Shown here: one piece after another, positions 17,061-25,437 of the stretch | Numbering within the stretch: the stretch's first letter is position 1 | Layout of the letters: the number at the start of each line of letters is the position of its first letter | DNA from: Cytophagaceae bacterium | Lineage (GTDB): Bacteria; Bacteroidota; Bacteroidia; Cytophagales; Spirosomataceae | Length of the DNA: 41,489 bases | Direction of reading: 5' to 3' | Assembly (NCBI GenBank): GCA_024642485.1 | Contig: JAHEAY010000005.1 | Span: 1-41,489 of the forward strand | Program-made: the position numbers and the translations under genes | The notes under the pieces: generated by a model | Database searches by the model: none | Told to the model about the DNA's origin: nothing | Seen by the model: only the letters and a program-made list of their open reading frames with translations

Positions 17061-19046
17061 ATGGCGCGACTCCTCGATTCTCCAAATGCTCATTTGATTG
17101 CCGATGGCAATCAGTATGCTCCCTCCCTTTGGTCTTATCAACGGCGGGAAACAATTCCGGTACAAATTGGTGATTTGTACATGGGATCTGATTTCCCGAT
17201 TCGGATTCAATCGATGACGACAGTTGATACGATGGATACGCAAGGTTCTATCGAACAAGCCATTCGGATGATTGATGCCGGTTGCGAGTTGGTTCGTATC
17301 ACTGCACCATCCGTTAAAGAAGCACAAAATTTAGAGAACATTCGGAAAGGCCTTCGAGATAGAGGTTATACGACGCCTTTAGTTGCAGATATCCATTTTA
17401 CGCCTAATGCGGCAGAATTAGCTGCACGAATTGTTGAAAAAGTTCGAATTAATCCGGGTAACTACGCGGACAAAAAACGCTTTGAAACCATTGATTATAC
17501 AGATGTCTCTTATCAATCGGAATTAGACCGTATTCGTGATAAATTTTTGCCTTTGGTGAAAATTTGCAAAGAATATGGAACTGCAATGCGTATCGGAACT
17601 AATCATGGATCATTATCGGATCGTATTTTAAGCCGCTATGGCGATACTCCGCTTGGGATGGTCGAATCTGCTTTGGAGTTTTTGCGTATTTGTGAAGATG
17701 AAAAGTATTCGAATATCGTACTTTCTATGAAATCTTCGAATACGCAAGTGATGGTAGAGGCGTATCGTTTGCTGAGTAAGAAATTAGCAGACGGAGGTTT
17801 TAAAGCTTACCCGATGCATTTAGGTGTGACGGAAGCGGGCGAAGGCGAAGATGGCCGTATTAAATCGGCGGTCGGTATTGGAACCTTACTGGAAGATGGT
17901 TTAGGCGATACGATTCGAGTTTCATTAACTGAAGATCCTGAATTTGAAATTCCTGTCGCACAAGAATTAGTTCGTCGGTATGAATTCCGTAGTGCTCAAA
18001 GTTCGCCAATTCCGCCTATAGCGATTGAAAAACCCTTTGTTTCGCCGATAAACCCGTTTGCGCATGATCGTAGACAAACCAACGAGTTATTGAATTTTGG
18101 TGGACATCAAGTTCCTCGTGTTATTGCTGATTTTTCTCAAATGACACGCATTCACATGGAAGATTTGAAGGCCATAGGCCACTTTTATCTACCTGAGCCT
18201 GATAAATGGGCAATGAACGATTTAGGAGCTGATTATATTTATACGGGTAAGCATTCGGTGGATTTTATGTTGCCAAATGGATTAAAGCAAATCGTTAATT
18301 CAGAATCTTGGAATGGGAATCCTCAAGTTTTTCCCTTATTTACAATGGAGGATTGGAATTCAGCGAATGAAAAACACGCTGAATTGAATTTCGTCTCGAT
18401 CGAAGCAGAGGAACTAACTAATGTCCAATTTGAAGGTTTGACTAATGTTGTGTTGGTCTTACATAGTAGTAACGCGCACCAAATGGCAGCTATGCGCCGA
18501 GGATTTTTTGAACTCGTGCAAAGAAACTTACCTATTCCTGTTGTCCTTAAAATGTCTTATCCCAATGTGGATGAGAATCAATTGCAATTATTTGCGCCTA
18601 CTGATGCTGGTGGATTATTAATTGATGGTTTTGGTGATGGCATCATGTTGTCGATGCCTTACATGACTGACAAAAATGCATTATTAAATGCAACAGCCTT
18701 TGGAATCTTACAGGCTAGTCGGGTTCGAATTTCTAAAACAGAATATATCTCCTGCCCTTCTTGCGGTCGTACTTTATTTGATTTACAAGAAACGACGGCG
18801 AAGATACGCCAAGTGACAGATCACCTAAAAGGAATTAAAATTGGCATCATGGGTTGTATTGTCAATGGCCCTGGTGAAATGGCCGATGCGGATTATGGCT
18901 ATGTAGGAATAGGAAAAGATAAGATCGCCTTGTACAAAGGGCAAGAAGTTGTTAAAAAGTCTGTCCCAGCTGATTCTGCTGTGGATGAATTAATTACCTT
19001 GATTAAAGAAAATGGAGATTGGCGTGAACCGTCTATAAAGGAATAA
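17061..19046 (+). CDS. ispG: 4-hydroxy-3-methylbut-2-en-1-yl diphosphate synthase, long form
   Basis: GSDFPIRIQSMTTVDTMDTQGSIEQAIRMIDAGCELVRIT, PLVADIHFTPNAAELAA, C-terminal YISCPSCGRTLFDLQE and GIMGCIVNGPGEMADADYGYVG; large central insertion. Confidence 0.96.
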   Translation: MARLLDSPNAHLIADGNQYAPSLWSYQRRETIPVQIGDLYMGSDFPIRIQSMTTVDTMDTQGSIEQAIRMIDAGCELVRITAPSVKEAQNLENIRKGLRDRGYTTPLVADIHFTPNAAELAARIVEKVRINPGNYADKKRFETIDYTDVSYQSELDRIRDKFLPLVKICKEYGTAMRIGTNHGSLSDRILSRYGDTPLGMVESALEFLRICEDEKYSNIVLSMKSSNTQVMVEAYRLLSKKLADGGFKAYPMHLGVTEAGEGEDGRIKSAVGIGTLLEDGLGDTIRVSLTEDPEFEIPVAQELVRRYEFRSAQSSPIPPIAIEKPFVSPINPFAHDRRQTNELLNFGGHQVPRVIADFSQMTRIHMEDLKAIGHFYLPEPDKWAMNDLGADYIYTGKHSVDFMLPNGLKQIVNSESWNGNPQVFPLFTMEDWNSANEKHAELNFVSIEAEELTNVQFEGLTNVVLVLHSSNAHQMAAMRRGFFELVQRNLPIPVVLKMSYPNVDENQLQLFAPTDAGGLLIDGFGDGIMLSMPYMTDKNALLNATAFGILQASRVRISKTEYISCPSCGRTLFDLQETTAKIRQVTDHLKGIKIGIMGCIVNGPGEMADADYGYVGIGKDKIALYKGQEVVKKSVPADSAVDELITLIKENGDWREPSIKE

Positions 19047-19048
19047 TT

Positions 19049-19237
19049 ATGAGCAGATTAACAGAACTTTTTAAAATTGGCGAAGTTTTCACATACTTTG
19101 TTCGTGTATTTCAAAAGCCAAAACCAGGTGCTCCTACCAACTTTAATATTCGTACGATGCACACAATTAACAAAATCTCCATTGTGATGTTTTTGTTTTG
19201 TGTTTTGGTTATGCTGTATCGAGCATTCCTTCGCTAA
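19049..19237 (+). CDS. Small single-TM protein, DUF6728-like
   Basis: 62 aa, starts 2 nt after ispG stop; C-terminal TM helix INKISIVMFLFCVLVMLYRAFLR. Family name recalled, not searched. Confidence 0.65.
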   Translation: MSRLTELFKIGEVFTYFVRVFQKPKPGAPTNFNIRTMHTINKISIVMFLFCVLVMLYRAFLR

Positions 19238-20284
19238 TTATTTCAAGCCAAATTTACACCAATTCGTCTGTGCGAATTTTAGTGCCGCTTTGTCCTTGGT
19301 CTTTGATTTAACAAAATCACATAGATATTGATATTCCTTTGGCCCAGGAGCACTAGGTAATTCATTGATTAGGTTCTCAATAACCTTAATCGCAGCCATC
19401 GCCTTCTTTTGTTTAAATAAGAGCGTGCTTTCTGCCATCCAAGTTCTTCTAATGATGGATCCTTTATCGATCTCGCATTTAGCCATTTGGTCTTTCATGC
19501 GTTTGAGATCGGCACTTGATATTTTATTGATCTGTGAGCTTGTCATCACGATTTGAAAGACATTTTCATAAATCATTTTAACTAAGCCAGGATCAGCAAT
19601 ACGATTATATTGGGCTAAATGCCCGACGAAATAATCAAATAAGGCATTGTTATTGTTCATCATCACCATTTGAATGATGTTCAAAGCGCTCTGACTGACA
19701 TATTGATTCGTAGGCATTACTTTCACTAATTCATTAACAACCTTGATGTTAGTTGCCGTGTCAGCTGTTAGGCGAGCATATTGTGCATAGTTTAAAAGGA
19801 AAGCGAAACCTCTGTCGCCCGTCTTGAATTTTGTGGCAAAATTGTTTGCTTGTTCTGCCGGGTTTGCAGCCTTCTGAGCAATACTATTCACATTTAATAT
19901 CGAATTTTCGCGTTCTCCAAAAGCTTTAGCCTGAACGAGTTTCATCGTTTTTGGTTCAAAAAACAAGAAAGTTGGTGTTGCATTGATAATCACCTTCAAT
20001 TGTTGGAGGATACGTTGGCTTTCAGGTTTACGAATATCTAATTGAAAATTGACAAAATTCGTGTTGTATAATGTCCCTACTTGCGGTTGGGCAAACGTAC
20101 CTTTGAACGAATTGCAAATGTGGCAATCGGGTGCGTAAACTTCCACAAACAACAATTTATTTTGTTGCTTTGCTGTAGCGATTGCTGAATTTAAATTGCT
20201 GGTTTTAAGGAAGTTAATTCCTTTTTGTGCGAATCCGCTTGAAGCAATGAAGGATAATAAAACAATGAATTTGAATGAACGCAT
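19238..20284 (-). CDS. Secreted/periplasmic thioredoxin-like protein
   Basis: Signal peptide MRSFKFIVLLSFIASSGFAQ; KLLFVEVYAPDCHICNSFKGTF (CxxC), NATPTFLFFEPKTMKLV. Confidence 0.82.
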   Translation of the reverse strand: MRSFKFIVLLSFIASSGFAQKGINFLKTSNLNSAIATAKQQNKLLFVEVYAPDCHICNSFKGTFAQPQVGTLYNTNFVNFQLDIRKPESQRILQQLKVIINATPTFLFFEPKTMKLVQAKAFGERENSILNVNSIAQKAANPAEQANNFATKFKTGDRGFAFLLNYAQYARLTADTATNIKVVNELVKVMPTNQYVSQSALNIIQMVMMNNNNALFDYFVGHLAQYNRIADPGLVKMIYENVFQIVMTSSQINKISSADLKRMKDQMAKCEIDKGSIIRRTWMAESTLLFKQKKAMAAIKVIENLINELPSAPGPKEYQYLCDFVKSKTKDKAALKFAQTNWCKFGLK

Positions 20285-20293
20285 GCGCTTGGA

Positions 20294-20644
20294 TTATTGG
20301 CCTTTTGAGGCCGCTGTAATTTCTTTCTTTAAGTTTTGAGATAGTTTTTTACACACTTGTTCCACTTCGAGTGCAAACTCTGAATCTCCAGTAGCTTGCA
20401 ATGCGGCATCGCCTACTGTTCCCATGATTTCAATGAAGAATCGCTTCATATCCAACACTTCCATGTCTTTTGTCCACAATGGCAAGGTTAAAGTTCCCTT
20501 GTGGTAGGGATCCCATGTTGCCACCAATATCGCTTTGGTTTCTTCGATTCCTTCGTTGGGGTTATCCGTCGCTGACCAAGAGATTTGTTCAGGAATGCTG
20601 TTATCGTCTAATTGTATTTTGAAATTGATTTCAGAATGTTTCAT
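20294..20644 (-). CDS. gldC: Gliding motility protein GldC
   Basis: SEINFKIQLDDNSIPEQISWSATDNPNEGIEETKAILVATWDPYHKGTLTLPLWTKDMEVLDMKRFFIE: characteristic GldC sequence. Confidence 0.88.
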   Translation of the reverse strand: MKHSEINFKIQLDDNSIPEQISWSATDNPNEGIEETKAILVATWDPYHKGTLTLPLWTKDMEVLDMKRFFIEIMGTVGDAALQATGDSEFALEVEQVCKKLSQNLKKEITAASKGQ

Positions 20645-20698
20645 TCGGGCTATTTGTTTTTCGATTCATCCGTGTGTTTCCAAACGAATTAAATCGTA

Positions 20699-20714
20699 TT
20701 TTCGTACAAAAGTA
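20699..20714. promoter_or_regulatory. TTTTCGTACAAAAGTA motif between gldC and cinA (copy 1)
   Basis: Identical 16-mer at 27844-27859; its reverse strand contains TACTTTTG (TAnnTTTG). Confidence 0.5.
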
Positions 20715-20724
20715 AGAAAACTAA

Positions 20725-21978
20725 ATGGTTCGAGCAGAAATAATTACCATTGGCGATGAGATTCTCTACGGTCAAATCCTGGATACGAATACCCAATGGA
20801 TTAGTTTAGAACTCGATAAAATCGGTATCAAAACCGTGCGGAAGTCCTCCGTAGGTGATCAGCGCGATGAGATTGTTCAAATTCTACAAGAAGCACAAAA
20901 GCGCGCCGATATCGTATTTATTACAGGCGGACTTGGACCTACCAAAGATGATTTGACGAAAAAAATATTAGCTGATTTTTTCAATTGCCCCCTCGCCTAT
21001 CATCCTGAGGCCTTACAAGATGTGACGGATTTCTTTGCCAAAAGAGGGCGTGAATTAAGTGATATAAATCGTGATCAGGCGCTTTTACCCACGAAATGCA
21101 CCTTTATTCCAAATAAACAAGGAACTGCGCCAGCGATGTGGTTCAACGAACAAGATACAATATGGGTTTCTATGCCAGGAGTTCCTTTCGAAATGAAAGC
21201 CATCATGGAAACGGAGGTTTTGCCACGAATTACCACGCATTTTAAACTCCCTGTCATTGTTCATCAAATCAGAAAAGTAGTTGGGATCGGTGAATCCTAT
21301 TTGTCTGATTTAATTCAGGACTGGGAATTACAATTACCCTCCCATTTGAAATTAGCTTATTTGCCTTCTTTGGGCATTGTAAAACTCCGATTAACTGGTT
21401 TTGGGCAAGATAAAGTTCAATTACATGCCGATATTGAGGCCGAGTTTGAAAAGGTTATGCCATTGATCAAAGGCTATATTTTTGGAAGGGAAAAAGATGA
21501 ATTGGCAAGTGTGGTGGGTCAGTTGCTCGTAGACCAACAAGCAACATTGGCGGTTGCCGAGAGTTGTACCGGAGGGTATTTAGCGCATCAATTTACCCAG
21601 CATGCGGGAAGTTCCGCTTATTTTCAAGGGGGTATTATCAGTTATGCGAATGAGGTAAAGGTGAAACAATTAGGTGTTTCTCAAGATATTTTAGATACCG
21701 AAGGAGCCGTAAGTGATACTTGTGTGATGGCTATGGCTGCAGGCGCGCGGAAGCATTTAGGTACGACCTATGCGCTAGCCACTTCGGGGATTGCAGGACC
21801 TGATGGCGGAACGGACGAAAAGCCTGTTGGAACTATTTGGATAGCATTAGCACATCCGAACGGTGTTATTGCTCGCAAATTAACGCAAGGTGGCACACGT
21901 ATTCAAAACATACATTTGAGTTCTTTAACAGCAATTAATTTGTTGCGCAGATATTTATTAAACGATTTGGCAGAATAA
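20725..21978 (+). CDS. cinA: CinA family protein (competence/damage-inducible; nicotinamide-nucleotide amidase domain)
   Basis: EIITIGDEILYGQILDTNTQWIS, FITGGLGPTKDDLTKK, GVPFEMKAIM; C-terminal AVAESCTGGYLAHQFTQHAGSSAYFQGGIISYANEVK, TSGIAGPDGGTDEKPVGTIWIA. Confidence 0.95.
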   Translation: MVRAEIITIGDEILYGQILDTNTQWISLELDKIGIKTVRKSSVGDQRDEIVQILQEAQKRADIVFITGGLGPTKDDLTKKILADFFNCPLAYHPEALQDVTDFFAKRGRELSDINRDQALLPTKCTFIPNKQGTAPAMWFNEQDTIWVSMPGVPFEMKAIMETEVLPRITTHFKLPVIVHQIRKVVGIGESYLSDLIQDWELQLPSHLKLAYLPSLGIVKLRLTGFGQDKVQLHADIEAEFEKVMPLIKGYIFGREKDELASVVGQLLVDQQATLAVAESCTGGYLAHQFTQHAGSSAYFQGGIISYANEVKVKQLGVSQDILDTEGAVSDTCVMAMAAGARKHLGTTYALATSGIAGPDGGTDEKPVGTIWIALAHPNGVIARKLTQGGTRIQNIHLSSLTAINLLRRYLLNDLAE

Positions 21979-21979
21979 T

Positions 21980-23251
21980 ATGGCAATCACAGAAATCACG
22001 ATGCCCAAAATGGGAGAAAGTATCATGGAAGCGACCGTTTTAAACTGGTTAAAACAACCAGGTGATTACGTGGAAGCCGATGAATTTATTCTAGAGGTTG
22101 CGACCGATAAAATAGATACAGAAGTTCCATCTCCAGTGGCAGGATATTTGAAACAGATTCTCATTCCTGTAGGTCAAGTGGCTACTATTGGAAAAGCCAT
22201 CTGCATCATTGATGCCAACGATGATGTGCCTGTTGAGAAAAAGTCATTTGAAGCATCCGATGTTTTTCACCCCGAACCTGAGTTGGCGGCATTGACCGAC
22301 TTAAGTTTAGGTCAAAACATCGACACGAGCACTGATAAGTCTAATCCGTGGGTTTCTCCGTTGATTAAGCAGATATGCCAACAAGAGAAGGTGTCCCAAA
22401 GGGAATTGAGTGAAATTCGGGGTTCGGGCATGGACGGTCGGGTTACAAAAAAGGACGTGTTGAATTTTATTGCCGTTCGAAATTCCAAGCGGATGGTGGC
22501 CTCAGGTACCTTGAGTCAAGGTCCCGGTTTACGTTTACCTGGTGATGAAGTTATTGAAATGGATCGTATGCGTAAGATGATTTCTGAACGTATGTCGGAT
22601 TCAAAACGTATTTCTCCCCATGTTACATCGTTTTTAGAAGCTGATATTACCGCTTTGGTTCAATGGCGTGAGAAAAACAAGGCGAAGTTTTTGGAGAAAT
22701 ATAAAGAGCCCATAACCTATACGCCACTCTTATTTATGGCCACTGCGCAGGCGATTAAGGATTTCCCTGAGATTAATATTTCTGTCGAGGGAAATTACAT
22801 CGTGCAGCATAAGCAAATTAATATTGGAATGGCAGTTGCTTTACCTAATGGTAATTTAATTGTGCCCGTAATTCATAATGTTGACGAGTTGTCATTAGTC
22901 GAATTGACGAAAAAGGTTAACGATTTATCAAATCGTGCCCGGAAAAATAAATTAACACCTGCTGATTTAGAAGGAGGAACTTATACGATTTCAAATATAG
23001 GTGGATTTGGGAATTTGATGGGTACACCAATTATTGTTCAACCGCAAGTAGCGATTATGGCTTTTGGGGTGATTGAAAAGAAACCTGCCGTTATTACTGG
23101 ACCGAATGGTGAAGATCAAATTGCCATCCGTCAAAAGATGTTCATCTCACATTCGTACGATCACCGCGTTGTAGATGGATCTTTAGGCGGAGGATTTGTC
23201 AAACGCGTTTCTGATTATTTGGAGCGTTTTCAAATCGACTTAGATCTATAA
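21980..23251 (+). CDS. 2-oxo acid dehydrogenase E2 (dihydrolipoamide acyltransferase)
   Basis: Lipoyl domain EVATDKIDTEVPSPVAGYL, peripheral subunit-binding domain SPLIKQICQQEKVSQRELSEIRGSGMDGRVTKKDVL, catalytic HSYDHRVVDGSLGG. Confidence 0.94.
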   Translation: MAITEITMPKMGESIMEATVLNWLKQPGDYVEADEFILEVATDKIDTEVPSPVAGYLKQILIPVGQVATIGKAICIIDANDDVPVEKKSFEASDVFHPEPELAALTDLSLGQNIDTSTDKSNPWVSPLIKQICQQEKVSQRELSEIRGSGMDGRVTKKDVLNFIAVRNSKRMVASGTLSQGPGLRLPGDEVIEMDRMRKMISERMSDSKRISPHVTSFLEADITALVQWREKNKAKFLEKYKEPITYTPLLFMATAQAIKDFPEINISVEGNYIVQHKQINIGMAVALPNGNLIVPVIHNVDELSLVELTKKVNDLSNRARKNKLTPADLEGGTYTISNIGGFGNLMGTPIIVQPQVAIMAFGVIEKKPAVITGPNGEDQIAIRQKMFISHSYDHRVVDGSLGGGFVKRVSDYLERFQIDLDL

Positions 23252-23253
23252 AT

Positions 23254-23288
23254 AAAAAAAGGCTATCATTTCGATAGCCTTTTTTTAT
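23254..23288. terminator. Bidirectional terminator between E2 gene and desaturase
   Basis: AAAAAAAGGCTATC-ATTTC-GATAGCCTTTTTTT. Confidence 0.9.
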
Positions 23289-23293
23289 TTATG

Positions 23294-24055
23294 CTAGAAT
23301 TTAGCATTCGGATCTTTTACGTTTGGACGAATAATATGTAGCCAAGTCAATAATTTGATTAATGGATATGTAGGGTCAAATTCAAACCATTTGGTTGCAA
23401 AATTTACTCGATTTGGTAATTTATGGTGATTGTTTTGGAACAACTCTCCCATCATGACCACATCAAAAACCAATGAATTTCTTGAGTGATCGTGGTTGTC
23501 ATAATTTTGATAACCATATTTATGTCCAGACCAATTGACAATTGCTCCATGTACAGGTCCCATTAAGAAATGAACAGGTAATAAAAAGAAAAATGCCCAA
23601 TGCATATCAAAATAGATGAATGCAACGATGTATAATGAGGCATAAGCGACACCCCAACCAATACGTGAAATCCAAGAATCACCGATGCGTTCAATCGTTT
23701 TAGATACAGGGTAATCATGTTCAAAGCGTTCTTCTACTTTTTGCTTACGATTTAATACAGCATTATAGATATCCTTCGTTTTCCACATCATCGTGAAAAC
23801 ATTACTTGAGAACATGGGTGAATGCGGATCTTTTGGAGTATCTGAAAAAGCATGGTGCATGCGGTGTAAAATCGCATAGGCACGCGGACTTAAGAAGGAA
23901 GAACCTTGAGATAAATATGTCAAGAAGTAGAAAAATTTCTCCCAAAACTTACTCATCAAAAACATTTTGTGAGCTGAATATCGATGTAAAAAGAATGTCT
24001 GACTAAATAAGGATACGTACCAATGAATAACAAATGCGGGAAGTACTAATTGCAT
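23294..24055 (-). CDS. Acyl-CoA/fatty acid desaturase
   Basis: His boxes HRYSAH, HRMHH, NNHH; membrane segments; WGVAYASLYIVAFIYF. Confidence 0.9.
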   Translation of the reverse strand: MQLVLPAFVIHWYVSLFSQTFFLHRYSAHKMFLMSKFWEKFFYFLTYLSQGSSFLSPRAYAILHRMHHAFSDTPKDPHSPMFSSNVFTMMWKTKDIYNAVLNRKQKVEERFEHDYPVSKTIERIGDSWISRIGWGVAYASLYIVAFIYFDMHWAFFFLLPVHFLMGPVHGAIVNWSGHKYGYQNYDNHDHSRNSLVFDVVMMGELFQNNHHKLPNRVNFATKWFEFDPTYPLIKLLTWLHIIRPNVKDPNAKF

Positions 24056-24153
24056 AAATTTTAATTAAAGTTTCAGGCTGCAAATTTACACATGAAAATC
24101 TCCACTTCGCACAATTCAATCGAATACTTTTCTGATTTTAGTCACTTTCGTAT

Positions 24154-24867
24154 TTACTCGTGAGCTAGGTGAATGGCGTGTGTCGTAGCAATACAAGCCG
24201 TTTCTGTCCGGAGTATAGCTTTTCCTAAACTAAAGGGTATATAATTCTTGCTAAAGAACATGTTTGTCTCTTCGCCCGAAAAATCTCCCTCGGGGCCAAC
24301 AAATAAATAATAGGACTTATTTAACTCGATTTGCTTACTTAAAGTTGGCAAAGGAGGGTCACTAATGTGTGCAAACAAAGCTTGATCATCAGAACCTAAT
24401 TGAATCGAATCTATGACTTGCTTCAAAGGTGCTAATGCCTGAATTTTAGGTAAAAATAGGTTTTTAGATTGCTTTAATGCAGCAATGGCAATTTTCTCTA
24501 AGCGAATTACCTTCATTTCTTTGCGCTCGGAGTTTTTGGAAACAAAAAATCCAATACTGTGAATGCCAAATTCACAACATTTCTCAACCATCCATTCCAT
24601 GCGTTCCATTTGCTTAGTTGGAGCCACAAATAAATGGATTTGATAGGCTGGTTTTTCTTGTTTTTCGATTAACTGGAGCTTAATAAAGCTTGTCTTTTTT
24701 GAATCGATTGAATCAACAATTGCTTCGTAAAGCCCTCCTACTCCATCTAAAATTCGAATAGCATCACCACTACGTAAACGCAAAACCCGACAAGCATGGA
24801 AGGATTCTTCTTCATTTAAGAAACCTATGCTAGTCGGGTTAGGCGCATAAAATACATATTTGCTCAT
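24154..24867 (-). CDS. rsmE: 16S rRNA (uracil(1498)-N(3))-methyltransferase
   Basis: EESFHACRVLRLRSGDAIRILDGVGGLYEA, APTKQMERMEWMVEKCCEFGIHSIGFF, YYLFVGPEGDFSGEE, SLGKAILRTETA. Confidence 0.92.
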   Translation of the reverse strand: MSKYVFYAPNPTSIGFLNEEESFHACRVLRLRSGDAIRILDGVGGLYEAIVDSIDSKKTSFIKLQLIEKQEKPAYQIHLFVAPTKQMERMEWMVEKCCEFGIHSIGFFVSKNSERKEMKVIRLEKIAIAALKQSKNLFLPKIQALAPLKQVIDSIQLGSDDQALFAHISDPPLPTLSKQIELNKSYYLFVGPEGDFSGEETNMFFSKNYIPFSLGKAILRTETACIATTHAIHLAHE

Positions 24868-24870
24868 GTA

Positions 24871-25431
24871 TTACTCTGGATCTTCAGAACGAAATGAAAA
24901 ACGAGATGGATCTAATGAAAGGGTTCCACCATTGAAATCTGAAATGAATTTTTCGATAACATCATCTTCTAAAGAAGGAACATAAAGTGCTACTTCAAGA
25001 CCGATTCCATATTCAAACTCCTCATCGATCTCAATATATTCATTGACTTTGATTTCGTCATTTTCTTCAAGTTCGTCGATGATTTCAAGAATCATTACTT
25101 CAACTTCTTCGTCCAATGATTCATTTTCAACGTATGTTTCATCTCTATTTTCAATAGGAACGTACAATGGAAAATGATGGATCGCTTCTTGTTCTGCAGC
25201 CTCATAAATTGCACTTGCATAATGTAGTTGCAAAGTGCAAAGGATTGCATCGTAAATCACTTCTTGTTTGTTGAATTGGCCCACAAACTGTATGTGGACC
25301 ATTTCTTTCTCATTTCCTGTTGGTAAATCGTCATCCTCAATAACGATAAAGGGCTTGTTAGCCTGTTTGCACTGGTCTTTTAGTTGTTGGATTTCCTCCT
25401 TCGAGAAGCCAGGGTTTGCGTTCGTTGTCAT
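24871..25431 (-). CDS. Uncharacterised highly acidic protein
   Basis: 186 aa ORF between rsmE (3 nt) and glnN (6 nt) on the same strand; DE-rich (DELEENDEIKVNEYIEIDEEFEYG). Confidence 0.75.
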   Translation of the reverse strand: MTTNANPGFSKEEIQQLKDQCKQANKPFIVIEDDDLPTGNEKEMVHIQFVGQFNKQEVIYDAILCTLQLHYASAIYEAAEQEAIHHFPLYVPIENRDETYVENESLDEEVEVMILEIIDELEENDEIKVNEYIEIDEEFEYGIGLEVALYVPSLEDDVIEKFISDFNGGTLSLDPSRFSFRSEDPE

Positions 25432-25437
25432 GTAGGA

